From Sclerodactyla briareus (taxonomy: Eukaryota > Echinodermata > Holothuroidea > Dendrochirotida > Sclerodactylidae): a stretch of DNA of 64,000 nucleotides. Of the stretch, positions 37,101-52,100 are shown one piece after another. The DNA lies in contig JAODTK010005545.1 of NCBI GenBank assembly GCA_026419785.1, positions 124,001-188,000 of the forward strand, read 5' to 3'. Below the pieces are notes generated by a model. The model did no database searches, was not told the origin of the DNA, and saw nothing but the letters and a program-made list of their open reading frames with translations. Made by a program: the position numbers and the translations under genes. How positions within the stretch are numbered: position 1 is the first letter of the stretch; every line of letters starts with the position of its first letter.

Positions 37101-40100
37101 CTCTGTTGAGGATTGCCCGGTTCTTTTCTTTCTTTTTCATCGAGATTAACAAGTGCCTTCATATCTAAGTAACTGACATCATATCTGTTTCTTGTAACGC
37201 TGATTCGCAAGTTGAAGGTACATCTCCACCAAAGAATTCTTGTTGAGAGGTACTGATCGAGCTACCAGAAGTCACAATCGGTGCATACGAACGCTGACGG
37301 ATCAAACTGAATGTGAAGTAAATCAGGACTCTCCTCACTGTTTCCACCATTCCCATAGAGCTCTAATGACAAAACATTGGAAAGATAAATAACTGCCTGA
37401 AAAGGGATCTATTTTTTCCCCACATTGTGTCATCATGCTCATACTCTCTGACCCTAGGAACACTGGGTTTGTGGCACATTCAGGAGAGTTGTCGCAGCAT
37501 TTACAGAGTTTGCCTAAACTCCTCCATAGGTTCTCAGTTGGCAACCTGGATAGAGAGATATGCCCGGCAAAGGGCACACAGAGTTACCAGACATGTACAA
37601 AAATAAAACCCAACCTTCTGATCATGTATGGCACCCTCTGACTTATTCAATTCAGTCATCTTTGGTTAAAGTGCCTGTAGAAATCTGTGTGATATTGTGA
37701 ACTCAAGGGGGGGGTGGGGGGACTTGGAAGATCCTCCTACATCGTACTAATGCTGACTGACCTCCTCCTTTTAAAAGTTATGTGTGTGCGTGGATAAGGC
37801 TGTTTTGCCTTCTCTTCTGGAGTAGTTTTGGGCTTGACAAGTCGAGACCCCGGGTGACGTATTCAGCTCTCACTTCCCCAATTTTATACAAAGTTTTTAT
37901 GGAATGATAGGTTTAAAAGATGTTTTAATCCTGGGTATGGGCCAGCAGGCACTAACTTGTTTGGCCATTCCCGAAGTTCGCAGTGAGTTTCATTGCTGGG
38001 ACCTCTATTATATACCCATGGGCACTCCTATGGCTATGCAACACTGATGTTTTCATCTGTGCGTTCCTAGTAATGCACGGCGGACACTCACCATTATGCT
38101 CCACTGAAAGTTGAATGAGGTTTCAATCACTTTGAACAGATATACTGTTAGTGTGTGCATAACCCAGTTAAAAACCCATAACGCTTATGAATGGGAATCA
38201 TCAAGAGTTAGCGATTGTGACGGTTTTGCACTCTCGAGCAGGAAGTCTGTTCACATTGATTCTTTTTGGAACCTCCATATGCGAGACACTCCACTCTACC
38301 CACTCCACACTAAATGTTAAAAAGGTTTTAATCCTGGATCTCTAGTATAATACAACGGCCGACACTTCTATACTGTTATGCTGGCCTTGAGCTTGAAATA
38401 GGTGGCTATTTTGGGACCTCGGTAATGCAAGGCAGACACTACCATTATGCTGCACTGAAGGTTGAATGATGTGCTATTCCTTCCTGGACCCTCTGGTCAA
38501 TGCCCAAGGCAGACACGCTATCTACATTAATGCTGCACTGAAGGTTGGAATGATGTGCTATTCCTGGGACCATCTGGTCTGCAAGGCAGACACTCTACTG
38601 TTATGCTGCACTGAAAGCTTGATTGGTGGCTAATGCCCGGACCCTGTATGCAAGGCGGGCACTCTACATTATGCTGCACTGAAGGATTTTTTTTGTTGAA
38701 TGAGGTGCTATTCCTGGGACCTCTTGTTATGCCAGGCAGACACCTAACTGTGCTCTGCACTGAAGCTTGAAGAGGTGCTTTCCTGGGAACCGTCTGGTAT
38801 GCAAGGCATAACTCTACTATCCCTTATCTGCACTAGGTTGATTAGTCTATTCCTGGCCTCTGTATGCAAGGCAGCACTCTTACCATTATGCTGCATGAAG
38901 GTTGAATGATGTGCTATTCCCTTGGACCATCTGGTAATCAAGGCAAACACTCTACATTATGCTGCACGAGTAATGAGTTTTTTTAAGACCCAGCTTCTTA
39001 CTCATGGTTGAAACATGCTCCTCATTCTGGGCATCCGTTTTTACCAAAAACAACCTACATACAATCTATCGGCAGAGCCTCTCCTGTTGTCTGAAATTCA
39101 TGCACACATCATAGCTACAGTCTATGCCAAAGTAGCTTACTTGTTGGCAGTTCGATTGCCATTTCTACTAGCATAAGTGCAATTCATTTTATGCAAGAGT
39201 ATTGATTGCATGTTGTATAGCATTTCAAAATTGTACATTTTTTCCACCTAACAACGTTCAGACTAGACTTTGTGTATCACTTTGTCCGTTGTGTGTGTGT
39301 AATGCTTTGGTCCCACTTTCTCCTCATTAGCAGATTTCCTCTGAAATGAAAGACATATTATCATTGAAATTTTGTATGTAATATTGGGGTTTTGGGTGAA
39401 CATGATCTTATTAATTGTTGGGTACAAGTAGGGTACTTAGCCTATTTTATATAATTTATTGTTTGACTCGGTTGCGAGTTTACAAATGAACGTAGGATGC
39501 TTGGTATTTGGTTGGCACATGAGGTGGCATGTTAAGGGGAGACGAACTATTAGATTTTCCAGCGTAAGTATGCTAATTCAGTAGTCTAACTTTGACAATA
39601 CTTTTTCTAATTTCATAATTATGCTAATTGGTTGTCTAATTTACAGAAATTCGAATGTTCGCGGCTTTTCCCAAAAACTCTGTTAATATGGTCTGGAGGT
39701 CATTCAATGTGGTCTATTTGCCATCAGTTATGAGGAAATCCTAATGGTGGATTTTCACATGAACCTGGGTGGGTACGGCTACCGTTACTCTCCAACATTT
39801 TCAACATACGGGGTCACTCGTTTGTCTATTTCCAGATTTTATTTCAAATTTCAAGTTTGTTCGATATACACGAAACTTGGAGGGTATGGCTTACCTTTTA
39901 GTCTCCAGAACTTTACACTTGACTTGAGTCCTGGGGGTTATTCAAATGTGTATATTTGGCTTTATCCATCGCAACTAGTCAGTTTGTTGGATTCCATGGA
40001 AGCCTATAAGTGGGGTCCACATTAGTCCCTGAGATATTTAATGAGAAACTGGGTAATGGAAGTTAAGTATTGTGTCTCACGTGGCCTAATTTAGGCATTT

Positions 40101-43100
40101 CCCGTCACATTTCCACAAATCTTATACTCCTCTGATAGACAGGCCAATAATCAGTCCTTATGAATTGAATTGGTCACTGATTAGTACTCTATTCTGTAAA
40201 CGCTCAATACCAAAATCCGGAGCAACACATGAAATGACCTTTGGTTGTTTCATATGACTGATGGAAGAAACCACTGATCGCACCACCAGGCGAGACCTGG
40301 GGCGATCGCCTTGAGATTTGTTTTGTCTACTGCACTCTCAGTAATTCCTGCACGACCCGACTCTAGTGATGTGATCAAATTTACCATTGCCTATTGTGTT
40401 GCCTGAATAAGTATTATAATGTTATCAATTGAATATGTATTCGATGCGTGACATTTTCAGATTGACATTGCCTGTGGGACTTCCACTGAGGCCCTGGTTT
40501 TTTGAGACGTTATTTTCTAATTTTATTTCCGTTATTATCGTGTCCGTTTAGTATTCTGGTTGTGTGTTGATAATTTTGGCCTATCTTTGACCCTAATACA
40601 ATATTTGAAATGAATTAACTTCCTTCCCTCCACCCTTTCAACCTTTATACAGGGTGAACAGATTGAAGATCTCTTGGTACAGCTGGAGAATACCTCTTCT
40701 GTTCCATCAAAGCCACCAGGGAGTGATGACAGACCAGACAGGCCCCCCTGGAGGGACAAAACCACCTCCAGTGGTCCTCCCCCTGGAGGATTTACAGGAG
40801 GCCCACCCCCTGGAGGTTTTGCAGCCCGCCACCAGTGGCTTTATTAGTGCCCACACCAGGGGCTTCAGCGGCCCACCACCGGGTGGCTTCTTGGCCCACC
40901 AGGAGGGGCCAACTCATACCCCGGTCCTGACCCATCCTTAGCCTATCCTCCCGCGCAGGCTCCCTCAGGTGAGCCCGCTTCAGGTTCATGTTATCTAGAA
41001 AAAAAACAAAAAAAACAAGCAATTTTACCACTCTGGGTGTATATTTGGCGGTGCTAGCTGTTCCGTAGAAAAACATTTTTTTTTTGGTAGGACACAACCA
41101 CGCACTTTTTGCTTGGTACACCACGTTAGACCCTTCTCACTGGCACACAAATGTTCTGTGATGGAGCCAATACTAAAACAAGGCATTCAGAAAAACAAAA
41201 CACTTCTCCTAATTTGTCACAAAATGATCAGGCAAACTTGGTTGCCTTTTTTTTAAACATGCTTCGACATTCTACATTGTCAAATCGGTTAGAAGCATGC
41301 ACAAAAGATTTGCGACATCGCACGAAAGTCGCACACATATGACAATGCTTTGCAATGTTATTGAGAATGAATCATGAGCAAATCACAACCTAGAAGTGCC
41401 AAACATTTGCAGAAAAGAAAAGAAAAATTCTGTTTTTTTCTGTTAAAGTCTGTGTGATTCCTATGGAACACTATAATTTTGTGACATTCGGATCTTTTGG
41501 ATGTTTGTGTGCCCCCCATGAATACTGTGCTTTAGGCATTGTCTATAGGAAATACAACACGAAATGCACGTTGCACTGAATAATTCATTCCACGGGCGTC
41601 CACACCAAATGCTCCATTGACCACACACGTTTGAACAAACATTGCTATAAAAATATTTTTGGGGTAAATTTGGGGCTTTAATCCTGTTTTAGATTATCCA
41701 TACCCCTCCTGGAAATCCCCCAAAAATTGCCGCTTCCAGTAGTTACATCTTCTAGAAGATGAAGCACGCACAGCCACCATTTTAGTTTTGATTTGGCTTT
41801 GTGACATGCATTGTAGAGACCCAATTCACAAGCTCGTGGGCCTTAGGCTCAATCATGTTAATATCACTTTGTTTCAGGTATATTTGCATACATTCATCTC
41901 CCAGCTAGGGAGTTAAACCCTGTCAACTGCCTCTCCTTATCTGATCTACTTTGGGAAGTAGCAGCATTTTTGTTGATTATTGGTGTCATGATTTCATTCA
42001 CATCATTTATGTTCAATAAGTTGCTTCAATTGGGTTGCCAATCTTGTTGTCTCGTGGGTGTAATCCTTAGATGCTGTTCCTTCAGCCCCGCCATCAAGAG
42101 GCCCACCTCCATTGCCCAGTATATTCCACCAGTGGGCAACCCTACTACTTCAAATGTAAGTTGTTTCGCAAAGAACGCTCCTCTCCTTTGGTCATGTCCA
42201 TCAAGTACAACTTGATTAAATTGTCATCAGCCAGCAGACTTGGCAAATTGTTTAAGCGCTGGGTCTTGTCACAGTATTCAACATTGTGAAGTTGCATTTG
42301 GCCGTGGCTCATTTTGCTTCCACTGTATTCAACTACCAAAAACGCATGTTTTACATGTACCATCACTGTCAGAGATCTCATGAAATATCTCATTGCTGAT
42401 CCATTGTATCCATTTTCATTTTCAAATTAGTTTTTCCTCATATTAATTGAATATTCGTTTCTGAGTTTAGTACTCAATATAAATCCTAAGTCGCATCTCT
42501 ATTGTTGCATTCAAAACAAATTGTTAATTACTATGTGTGTATCAATCATTTTTTCTGAACTATCTATCAATACAGTCTAATTGATACGACTTGAAGGAGT
42601 GAAGAGCATTTCCTTTATGCTGGCCTAACATAGACATTGTAAACTTTGGTCCAACATATTCCCCAGTGGGGCCACAGTTACCCCATACCATATATTTCCT
42701 TATTTGCTATGACAACCATTCATCCCACCTCTTTTCGGTGTTGCAGTTGATGTAACTCTACGCGGTTGTGGTAGCTTCATTCATTGTAATATACTACACT
42801 CTTGCTTACCACCGTATTACATGCCCTCAACAGCAGATGCACAGCTTGGCATGGCACAGTATTAATAGATGTGTACAGCGAGAGTTCGACTTCTCAATGT
42901 GGGGAGGTTATTGTAGTACAGTTCCAGCAAGGCGTTCTGTCTGGGTGATTGTGCTAAGTGGGCATCTGCCACACGACATCAACGCATGTGCAATACGCTA
43001 GATCAACAGACTGCCAGGCATAATAGGAATGAGCTAGTTCCATTATGCCTGCTGGCCCTATGCCCGGCCTCTTGTGAACAGATTCTCAGCCTGGTGCATA

Positions 43101-46100
43101 CCGTGTGATGATGTTCAGATTCCAGTATATCAGAGTGTAGACCTTGAGCAAACCTGGTTTAGCATTTTTCTGCATTCCATCTAGATGCATTCAGATCAAA
43201 ACACTATGAATAGACCTAAAGAAGTTTGCAGATTTGCAACAGGTCACCATAAGTCAAGTCATTCCCACTCGGAATAGGTGCAAGTCAAATCATTTCAAGC
43301 CAGTTACTGTTCAAAGTTAATTTCAATTCAATTCCATTCAAGTTATTTCGTCTATACTTAGGCATACCTACATTGTACATAGAAAGTATAAACGGGACAC
43401 TAGATAAACGGAATGATGTTTATTCGAGGCTAGTGGACCCAAAACATGAGCAAAATAAACAAGGAAACAAAGAAGAGGGTGGCAGAGAGTCACTGGAATA
43501 GCGTGAAGTCATTCGAGTATTTAGCGGAGTACGTAGATGGCTTTCGAGCTTATTCTGAATAACGAATGGAATTGCAAAGTGTCACATCATTTGGCAGCTG
43601 ATTCCAGATTTTTATAGCAGTATTATTCAAGAGGAGTTGCCATGTTATATTGTGTTAGTTACAGTGAAGAGTGAATTCCTTTTCGTATGATTAAGGACTG
43701 ACATACAGATTCCTAGGGTTCACAAGTCTTGAAAATGTAGGTATGAACGATCAAAACTGGGAAACGAAATACCAAATTTTATAGATAGGATACACTAATG
43801 GTAAGAAGGCCCAAATTTGAGTGGAGGGCATTAGTAGTGACGACGTCATGAAAATCTTGAGAATGGGTTTGTAATAGTGAATACGTTTAGATTCAGTAGA
43901 ACAAAGCGAATCGTAAATTCAATGACCATACGAGATACGCGAATAAAATAAGCGAGTAGTCCAGTTGCATGGCCCACATGAATGCGAAATTAAAGCTCTG
44001 ATCGATAGAAGATACTAGTGTACTTGATGAGGTTGTTGCAGAGGTTTTTGATATGATCTTTGAAAAGAGGCATGTCATCAATATTGAGACCAAAGTACAT
44101 GTGCTAGCGCTATACAAAGTTCATGATTATTCAACATGAAATGACTAGGCAGTGTACAGTAATATGTGAATTTGAAGATAAAATGGAAAAATTGTTTTCC
44201 CAAGATGGAGTGTAAGTTTGTTAGGGCCCATGTGACCAATGAACTGAGACCTCACCAAGAACACTCTAGCTTAGAATGAGATTTATACAGTTAGTGTCGG
44301 GAACCAAAATACATGAGTGTCATCGGCAAAAAGCTAATTGGAAATATTAGGAAACCACTGTTAATATCAGTAACATAAATAAAAAACAGGAGTGTTCCTA
44401 ATACAGAAAAGCAAGTCACTCAATTTGTCACGTCGCCAGTACTTATCAAACCGAGTCGCAATTCGCGACTGTGCGACTTTCGACTCTGCATTTTGGCTAT
44501 AACTGCTGAACAATGGAGTGAAGGGCTATCTATTGTCAGGACACTTCTATAATGTATCGTGGGCTTGGTGCATGGAATGTCCAAAAAATGGTCGGGATGA
44601 GGGTATTGTGTTGCATTTGGATGCATCTGAAATTAAGTGGCATGTTGCTGTAGGAAATTAAAGTATTGTGGAAGATAGGTATGATTAAAGAAATTTGGCT
44701 CCCACAAGGTGATGGTCAGTCATCTCATGATGTCTAGTCAAGCAATAGGAGTTCAGTCGCCTCATTTCAGGAAATAACTAATGGTGTATGAGATTGGTAT
44801 CACTTATCATATTAAAGTGAATTGATGGATTGGAAGCTGACCGCCAAAAGAAATGGTATTGGGCCATGCCTCTAATAATTAATATTAAGTTAACATATCT
44901 TACTGGCAACACAGATCACAAGCCTCATATATCACACGAACAGGTTCCATCGAACCCTCGAGTGAGAATAGCAGAGCCTTCCCACGAATAATGTACAATA
45001 CATGAGTTCCAACATTTAAATCCATGAATATTGTCGAAATTCCTCATTTTTCACTATCCAGACACAACCATGTGTATATTCATATTTGTGAAACGGAGCA
45101 AATAGTGGTTTGTTGTTCACAGGATACTCAGGGGTAGAGTCTATAATGGCTGTCATCTCAGAGCGAGCCACATTGCAAGAAAGAAAGAACAGAATATGAA
45201 ATGGCTATTGTGATGATGTGGGATTTGGGGAAGTGGTCAACTGTGGCTATGAAAATTCAATTCCTGAAAAGTTGATAATTTCCTACAGAAAAATGGATTG
45301 GAATGATCCTAGGAGCGTGACACTCAGAAAGTCGACAATGTTTAAAGGAGAACTAGCATCCTGCCTCATCCAGTACATCTCCAGTTCTTGCCTTGGTAGA
45401 AGGCTGGGTACATATTCAAGGGATCAAAGAGGATAATGAATAGTCATTATCCTGATCTCGTTAAGATATACAAAACATAGGATGCACTGATGGGTGCTAG
45501 TCTTGCCCATCACGTAGCCAAGGCTTCTCATTGTGTATAATGGTATATTTGTTGTTTCTATGGTATATTTGCTATTACTTTGTAACTCTCCTATATCATA
45601 GGCAGTGTAGTACTATTCATACTCTGTTATATACTTTATTGAGTCATAGGAAGTGTTATTATCGATTGTTACGTTGAGCTCCTGTTCTCAACCAATTGCC
45701 CTGTGTATATTTAGTCAATGGATGAATAAAGTATCTATCTTTTTTTGTTTTTAATCTATTTATCATGGGTAACTGGACAGCATCTGTGTTTGTGGAAGGA
45801 GTGGTGGTGACAGGATGTAAGAAGTGACCATTATTGAAAGGGCAATAACGTCGGGCATTATTTCTAACCAGGCTATAGTGTACTGTACATCCGATTGCGT
45901 GCACAATGCAGACGCATCGCTGAGTACTGCAGTTTAGCATGGTTGTCATCAGGGTTTGCAATTTTCCGCGGAAATATTAATATTCCCGGGTTCTGGGTGG
46001 GAAATTGTGGGAAATACCGGGGAAATAGTGGAAAATACGGGGAAATATCGGGAGGTATTGGCCAGTCAGAAAAGGTTTACTGCCCATCTCAGATTAATGG

Positions 46101-49100
46101 CTAACTTGTGCAGGAAATATATTGTATCAATGTACAGGCCAAATAATTGCCACAACATCAGTGTAGAAGAAGCAAACTTAATTCAGTGTTCAAAATTACA
46201 TTTCAGTCCAGAACAAGATTAATGTTGCGCGACATATTGTTCTGTCTCACCATCAGAATGGGGGGGGGGGGTCAGGGAGAATGCCATGTGGTTCTGGACC
46301 GGTACAAAAAAGTAATTGCCACAGAAAAAACATGTTCAAATCATGTGCCACTTCTCTTGCACAAGGGGAAACTCCTCAGGCTGCCCCTTTTGCATAGACC
46401 AACGTGTTTGCATGATTTTGTCATGAAATGAGGAAAAGTCTTCACACTATAAAGTCCAATAGTGGTAAAACAGGAAGTAGCATTAAAAGCCAACAATAGA
46501 CATCTTATTGTATTATGGGAGCAGTGGCATCGCAACATTTCAAACTGGGGGAGGGGGCAGACATTTTCAGGGGTACAAATTTTTTTTTGTTGAAAAGCCC
46601 GATCGGCCAGATATGACCTCCCTGGGGGTCAGCATTTTGTGGAAACTTGAACATTATGTCAGACCTTGGCCCTATCGCTGCACCGAAATAAGACTGTTCG
46701 GCCAGAATGTTCACATGGAATGCTCTATACTCCGATTGAACCATGCGGCGAAGCGCAATTTTTTTCTGGGAGTTTACAACCCATCTGAAAAACAGGATCT
46801 CACTAGAAACATACGGAAGGCCCTTTGAGTGGAGGGCCCTTAGTGGAGTGACCACGGGTCATAAAAAATAATATCCTGAGAATGCGATTAGTAAGACTTG
46901 AATACCTTTCAATCAGAGCACAAGCTACACCGTAAACTTCAATACCATACAAAATACGCGAATAAATAAGCGAACGTAGACGTTGCATGGCAACCGAATG
47001 CAAAATTGAAATTCTGATGCGATAGAGAATACTAGTGTACTTGATGAGGATGTTGCAGAGGTTATCGATATGATCTTTGAAAGAGAGCTGTCATCAATAT
47101 TGAGACCTAAGTACCATCGTGCTAGCTGCTCTACAAATTTTATGATTATTCAATATGAAATGACTAGGACAGGCATGTTACAGTACTATGATTGGGATGA
47201 AAAATGGAAAAAAAAAAAACTGTTTTCCCAAGATGGAGTGTAAGTTTGTTAGCATTGAAAACCAATAATTGATCGGACCAAGAACGCTCTTAGCTTTAAA
47301 AATGAGATTATACAGTTTCGGTCGGGACAACTCATGAGTGTCATTGGCAAAAAATCTAATGCAAAAAATAGGGAACCACATTGTTAATATCATAACATAT
47401 AAAAAACAGGAGTGGTCCTAATACAGCAAGCAAGTCACTCAATTCTATAGTCAAGTCGCCAGTACTTTTCAACCTGAGCAGCAGTCGCGACTTGTTTCGA
47501 CTTTCGACTCTGAATTTGGCTATAACTGCTGGCAATGAGTATAGGGGCTATTATTGTCAGGGCATTCATAAAATTTATTGTGGGCTTGGTGCCTTGGAAG
47601 TCCAAAAAATGGATTGGGATGAGTCAGAGTGTCATTGTGTTTGTTTGCATTTGGATGCATCTGAAATCAGTGCATGTTGCAGTAGGAAATTCAGCATGCT
47701 GCAGATTGTGATTCAAAAAAGGAATTCCTCCACAGGTTGAGGTGATGGTCAGTCATCTCATGCATGCCTAAGTTGAGCGATAGGGAGTTCATTCACTCAC
47801 CTCAGGAAATCTACCTATGGTGTATGAGATTGGTATCACTTATAAATTTACAGTAAATTGCTGGATTGGAAGCTGACCTCCCAAAGAACTGGTATTGGGC
47901 CATGCTCTATAATGAATATTTAAGCAACATATTGTACTGGAACACACAGATCACAAGCATTCATATAATCACACAAACGGGTTCCATCGAATCAGTGAGA
48001 ATAGGCAGAGCCCCACCCACTAATTAATGTACAATACAGGAGATCCAACATTAACAATGTAATGATGTCCCAAGTTCCTTGTTTTTTCACTATCCAGACC
48101 ACGACCATGTTCGTGTTATTCATAATTTGTGAAAACAGAGGCAAATAGTGGTGTGCTGTTCACAGGCTATTCCTGGGATAGGGAGTCTTTATGCGATCAT
48201 CTCGAGCAGAACCACAGCCAGAGAAGAACAGAACAGGTGATGATGTTAGGATTGTGGGGAATGCTTGTCAAACTGTTAGGGCTATGAAAGTTCAAATTCC
48301 TGAAGTTGGATAATTTTCCTACAGGAAAAATGCTTTGGAATTATAGGAGCGTGCACAAAATAGAGTCGACAATGTACTGAACGATAACTCACATCCTGCT
48401 CATCAGTACTCCCAGTTCTCGCCCTCTGGTAGAAGGCTGCTCGAAGATATACATACATTATAATGAACGCTGATTGGGCTAGTATTGCCTTCACATTTGG
48501 CCACTGCTTCTCATTGTGTATATGGTAGATTGGCCTTATACTTTTCAACTTATTTAATACTCGTTCTTATACATAAAGCGTATAGTACCTTGTTATACCC
48601 TTGTCCTGGTCATAGGTAATTGTGTACATTTTTATGTATGTTCTCATGTCTTATCGTTATATTGTTTATGTTTTACCTACTGTTCTCAACCAATTCTCCA
48701 TTATATATTTTTATTCAATGCTGAATAAATTATCCAATCTATCTATCATTGGGTAATGACAGCATATCCGGGTTTGTGGAGGAGTGGTGGCGATGGGATG
48801 TAAGAAGGACCAGTTAAATTGAATGGCAAAGAACATTGTAAATTATTTCTCACGGGGCCTTGGTTTGTGTGTACTGTACATCCATAATCTGCTGTACACA
48901 ATTAAGCAGCGTCATCGCGAGTACTGCAGTAGATTGTATGTCATTGGTCTCTGTCAGGGGCGTGGAGCGTTTCGAAAAGTGGGGGGGACACAAAAATGTA
49001 AATGACTATCTAAGCGGAGCGCCACCATCGGTGGCGCGGATAGGTCAGAGAATTTCAGATTTTCATAACCTCAAGATCGACGGGACGGCACTTGCCAGGC

Positions 49101-52100
49101 TCATAGCACCCATCTACATGGGGTGATTTGAGTGTAAAGACAGACAAAAAAGTTGATTTGAAAAGTGAAAGATGATTTACCGATTAACACACATAGTATT
49201 TTTCTCTATTACCGGTACCTTTTCTACTCTGGTTTGGTTTGCGTGGGTTTACCGAACGTCTATGGTGGACGAAGAGAAAAACCATAGGCTGTTGCGGGGA
49301 CAACTCCCAATTTGTGGAACAGAAATGTGTGCCCGCATTGTACAAGTCGGTCATTGAAACCACCGGCGCGCGCGAACGCGCATACGCGAAAAAATTGCAT
49401 ATTTTCCGGGCATTTACCGGAAAGGCTGCAAAACCATTCGGGCAATCGGCCTCGTCGGGGCCAGATAGTTTCCAGGGTGTGTCCGCACCTGGAATTAGGG
49501 CACTTATGATAATTGTTCCACCGCGATTATTGATTTGGTAAGACAAAACATGAATCAGTTTAGAGTGATACACAAACGGGCATGTGCTATTTATTTATAT
49601 TTTTTATTACGGGTCCGGAAAGTGGGGGGGACAAACGAGATGAACCCCACCACTCTTGAAAAGTGGGGGGGAGGAATGTCCCCCCTGTCCCCCACCTGTT
49701 GACGCCCATGGCTCTGTGCAGGCTCACTAATTCTCTTCTGACTGGAGATTCCTCATCAGAATGTATCAGACACCTGCCATTCATAGCAGCTTAATGCCAG
49801 AGATGCGTGCCGAAACTTGCTATTTTTGAACCTATGGTTCAAGAGGAAATTTACAGCACTACTCTCAAGGTTACAATGTTAGCAAAATGCCCTAATCAGA
49901 ATGAGTATGGTAGACAGGTGTACATGTTGCAGGGAGTGTTATAGTGTTTACGGGTTCTCTACTAATATTAATGCAAAAGCTGTTTTACAGGGTACTAGTA
50001 TGATTAAACGTTATGTGATTGCCAGACCGACTGACTTTGGCTCATCCCAAAAACTAAAAAACCAAAACTACCAGGCAGGCCCGATTGAAGTTAACTGAGA
50101 TTTTTTTGTTTTTTTGTCCTGAATTGATGACGTAAGACCTCTTCCAACGGGTCCTGAAGAAAATATGGCTAACCTGACTGTATTGTTTTCGCTCTGCCCA
50201 AATATTTGCTTAGTCTGTTTCATTGCTCTTCAATGCCTTTGTTTGGTTATCTTTCCTTATTGTGTTATCATCTTTATTCCCATAGCCGTCTGCCTCAGCC
50301 CCACCAGGAGCAGTTTTTGGCTTCCCCCCATCCATGCCCCCCATCTGTTTACCACCACCCCCATGTATACATTTGATCTCAGTATCCTGCATCTTCGACA
50401 AATTCACATCAACAGCAGCTTTAATGATTTTTGTCTATCTCATTTCACTTCCCCATTCATGTATTCCATGTATGAATGTCCAGGTATTTTTGGTTTGAGG
50501 TATTGAACTCCATTTGGCTGAAATCACCTGATTGTGAATTTTGCTATATCATTGGTCAGGTTGTTAAATGAATTGGACGCTATTTAGACATAATTGCAAT
50601 TCACAGAGTACTTTTGATACTAATTTTACTGATGAAGGATTAGCAATATACCTCATCTATCCCGATGCAATGCGTACAAAAGCTATTTGGAAAGAGTCGG
50701 GTCATATATATTAGAAAAAATCATCCCCACTATTGGTCATGATCATTTCAATTCCTTTTTCAACCTCTTAAAAAAATACTGTAAAATTCACCCAGAATAA
50801 AGCCAGTTTTTGAATGCCTGGCCACTGACTCACACAATTTTGCTTCCAGTTTTGTTGTATCCCGAGGCATAAACTTCACACTATGTGAATCATATGGGTA
50901 TTTTTCACACGGCTATGTAGGCATCTACTACTCACAAATCAATGTTCTAAATTTTGCTGCTCAGAAGACCTTTTGCCCTTCATAGAAAGAATTCAAACTA
51001 CCTCTCTCCTCTGGCCGGTTTCATCATCCATGTTGAGAAGTGACCATATCACTTTTGGCCAAACCCACAAAATTTAACTGTTGGCATTGAAGGACTGTGC
51101 ATTTTGTGACGAATATAACATATCCCAGCTAATGTGACCTAATCCTGGCTATTACCGAATGAGCAATTGGCATAATTTCTGATTAAAATTGTTTGATTGC
51201 AAAATGCTGGAGAGATAATAAATAAAAACACAGCACATCTAACATAGGATGTTCTCTAATTCACAAAAAAGGGGTGTGGACTGGGTCACTTGATTATAGT
51301 CATCTTTCTGACCACAAAATCAGGCGGCTGGGCCTTTCCATTCCACTCCTAAGAGAGCGACAACATTTCAAATAATTTGGTTTGTTCCAGGTCTGTGAAA
51401 TTGACAAATGGAATTGCCGTCATACCACCCAAATGGTACTGCACTTTATGGTCCAAAGTCACTAATGGTCAGTTGTGCATATAGTGTGCAGGGCCTTACT
51501 TTGTATGGGGAGAACATTTTGCATTATTTTGAAATAATACACTCAGGGATACATCCTCTTGCATTCAAATATTTCCTCCAACACTGAGATTAATAATTTT
51601 TCTCTTGGGTCAGACAAGGGCCTCCCCATGGTAACATGGTCATGGCAAGAGACCAGTTATTTCAAAGCAGCATTGCGGTCCATTCAGCTGATTGCCTTCG
51701 TTTTTTTTTTACAGGAACCCCCAGGTATTCACTAGCGGCTAATGAACCTGTCTGGTAGTAAGTAGTATAAGTACTCCGTTGTTAGCGTAAGACGAGAGAT
51801 GAGAGACGAGAAAAGACGAGGGGTTATCATTTCAGCACCTTGTGGAAGGTTGATGCCGTATAGTTGCAGGGAGATGCAGGCTGCCAGAAGAGCTCCCTAG
51901 GGAATAACATATAGGGGTGCCAGAACTGATTTAGTCCCACATCATAGTAAACATTAGAATCAAGGTGATACAGCTGACCCTTTTGATCATGTGCTGCAAA
52001 GTTTCACCCCTCGAGGGGGGGGCTTTGCCCAGTTGTCGATTGGAGCAGCTGTGGTTAGATGAGGCATTGCAAGGCATATATCTGATATGGTCGTCATGTG

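Noticed and set aside
38380-38970. CRISPR-like array
   Set aside because: The units are contiguous, without unique spacers, and the genome is animal. They resemble tRNA halves instead.
39744-40025. Gly/Tyr-rich open frame
   Set aside because: It follows a degenerate repeat of about 105 bp inside an IST1 intron.
51711-51760. Possible extra IST1 exon after a T-rich acceptor
   Set aside because: The frame meets a stop within about 15 codons and shows no proline-rich or conserved content.
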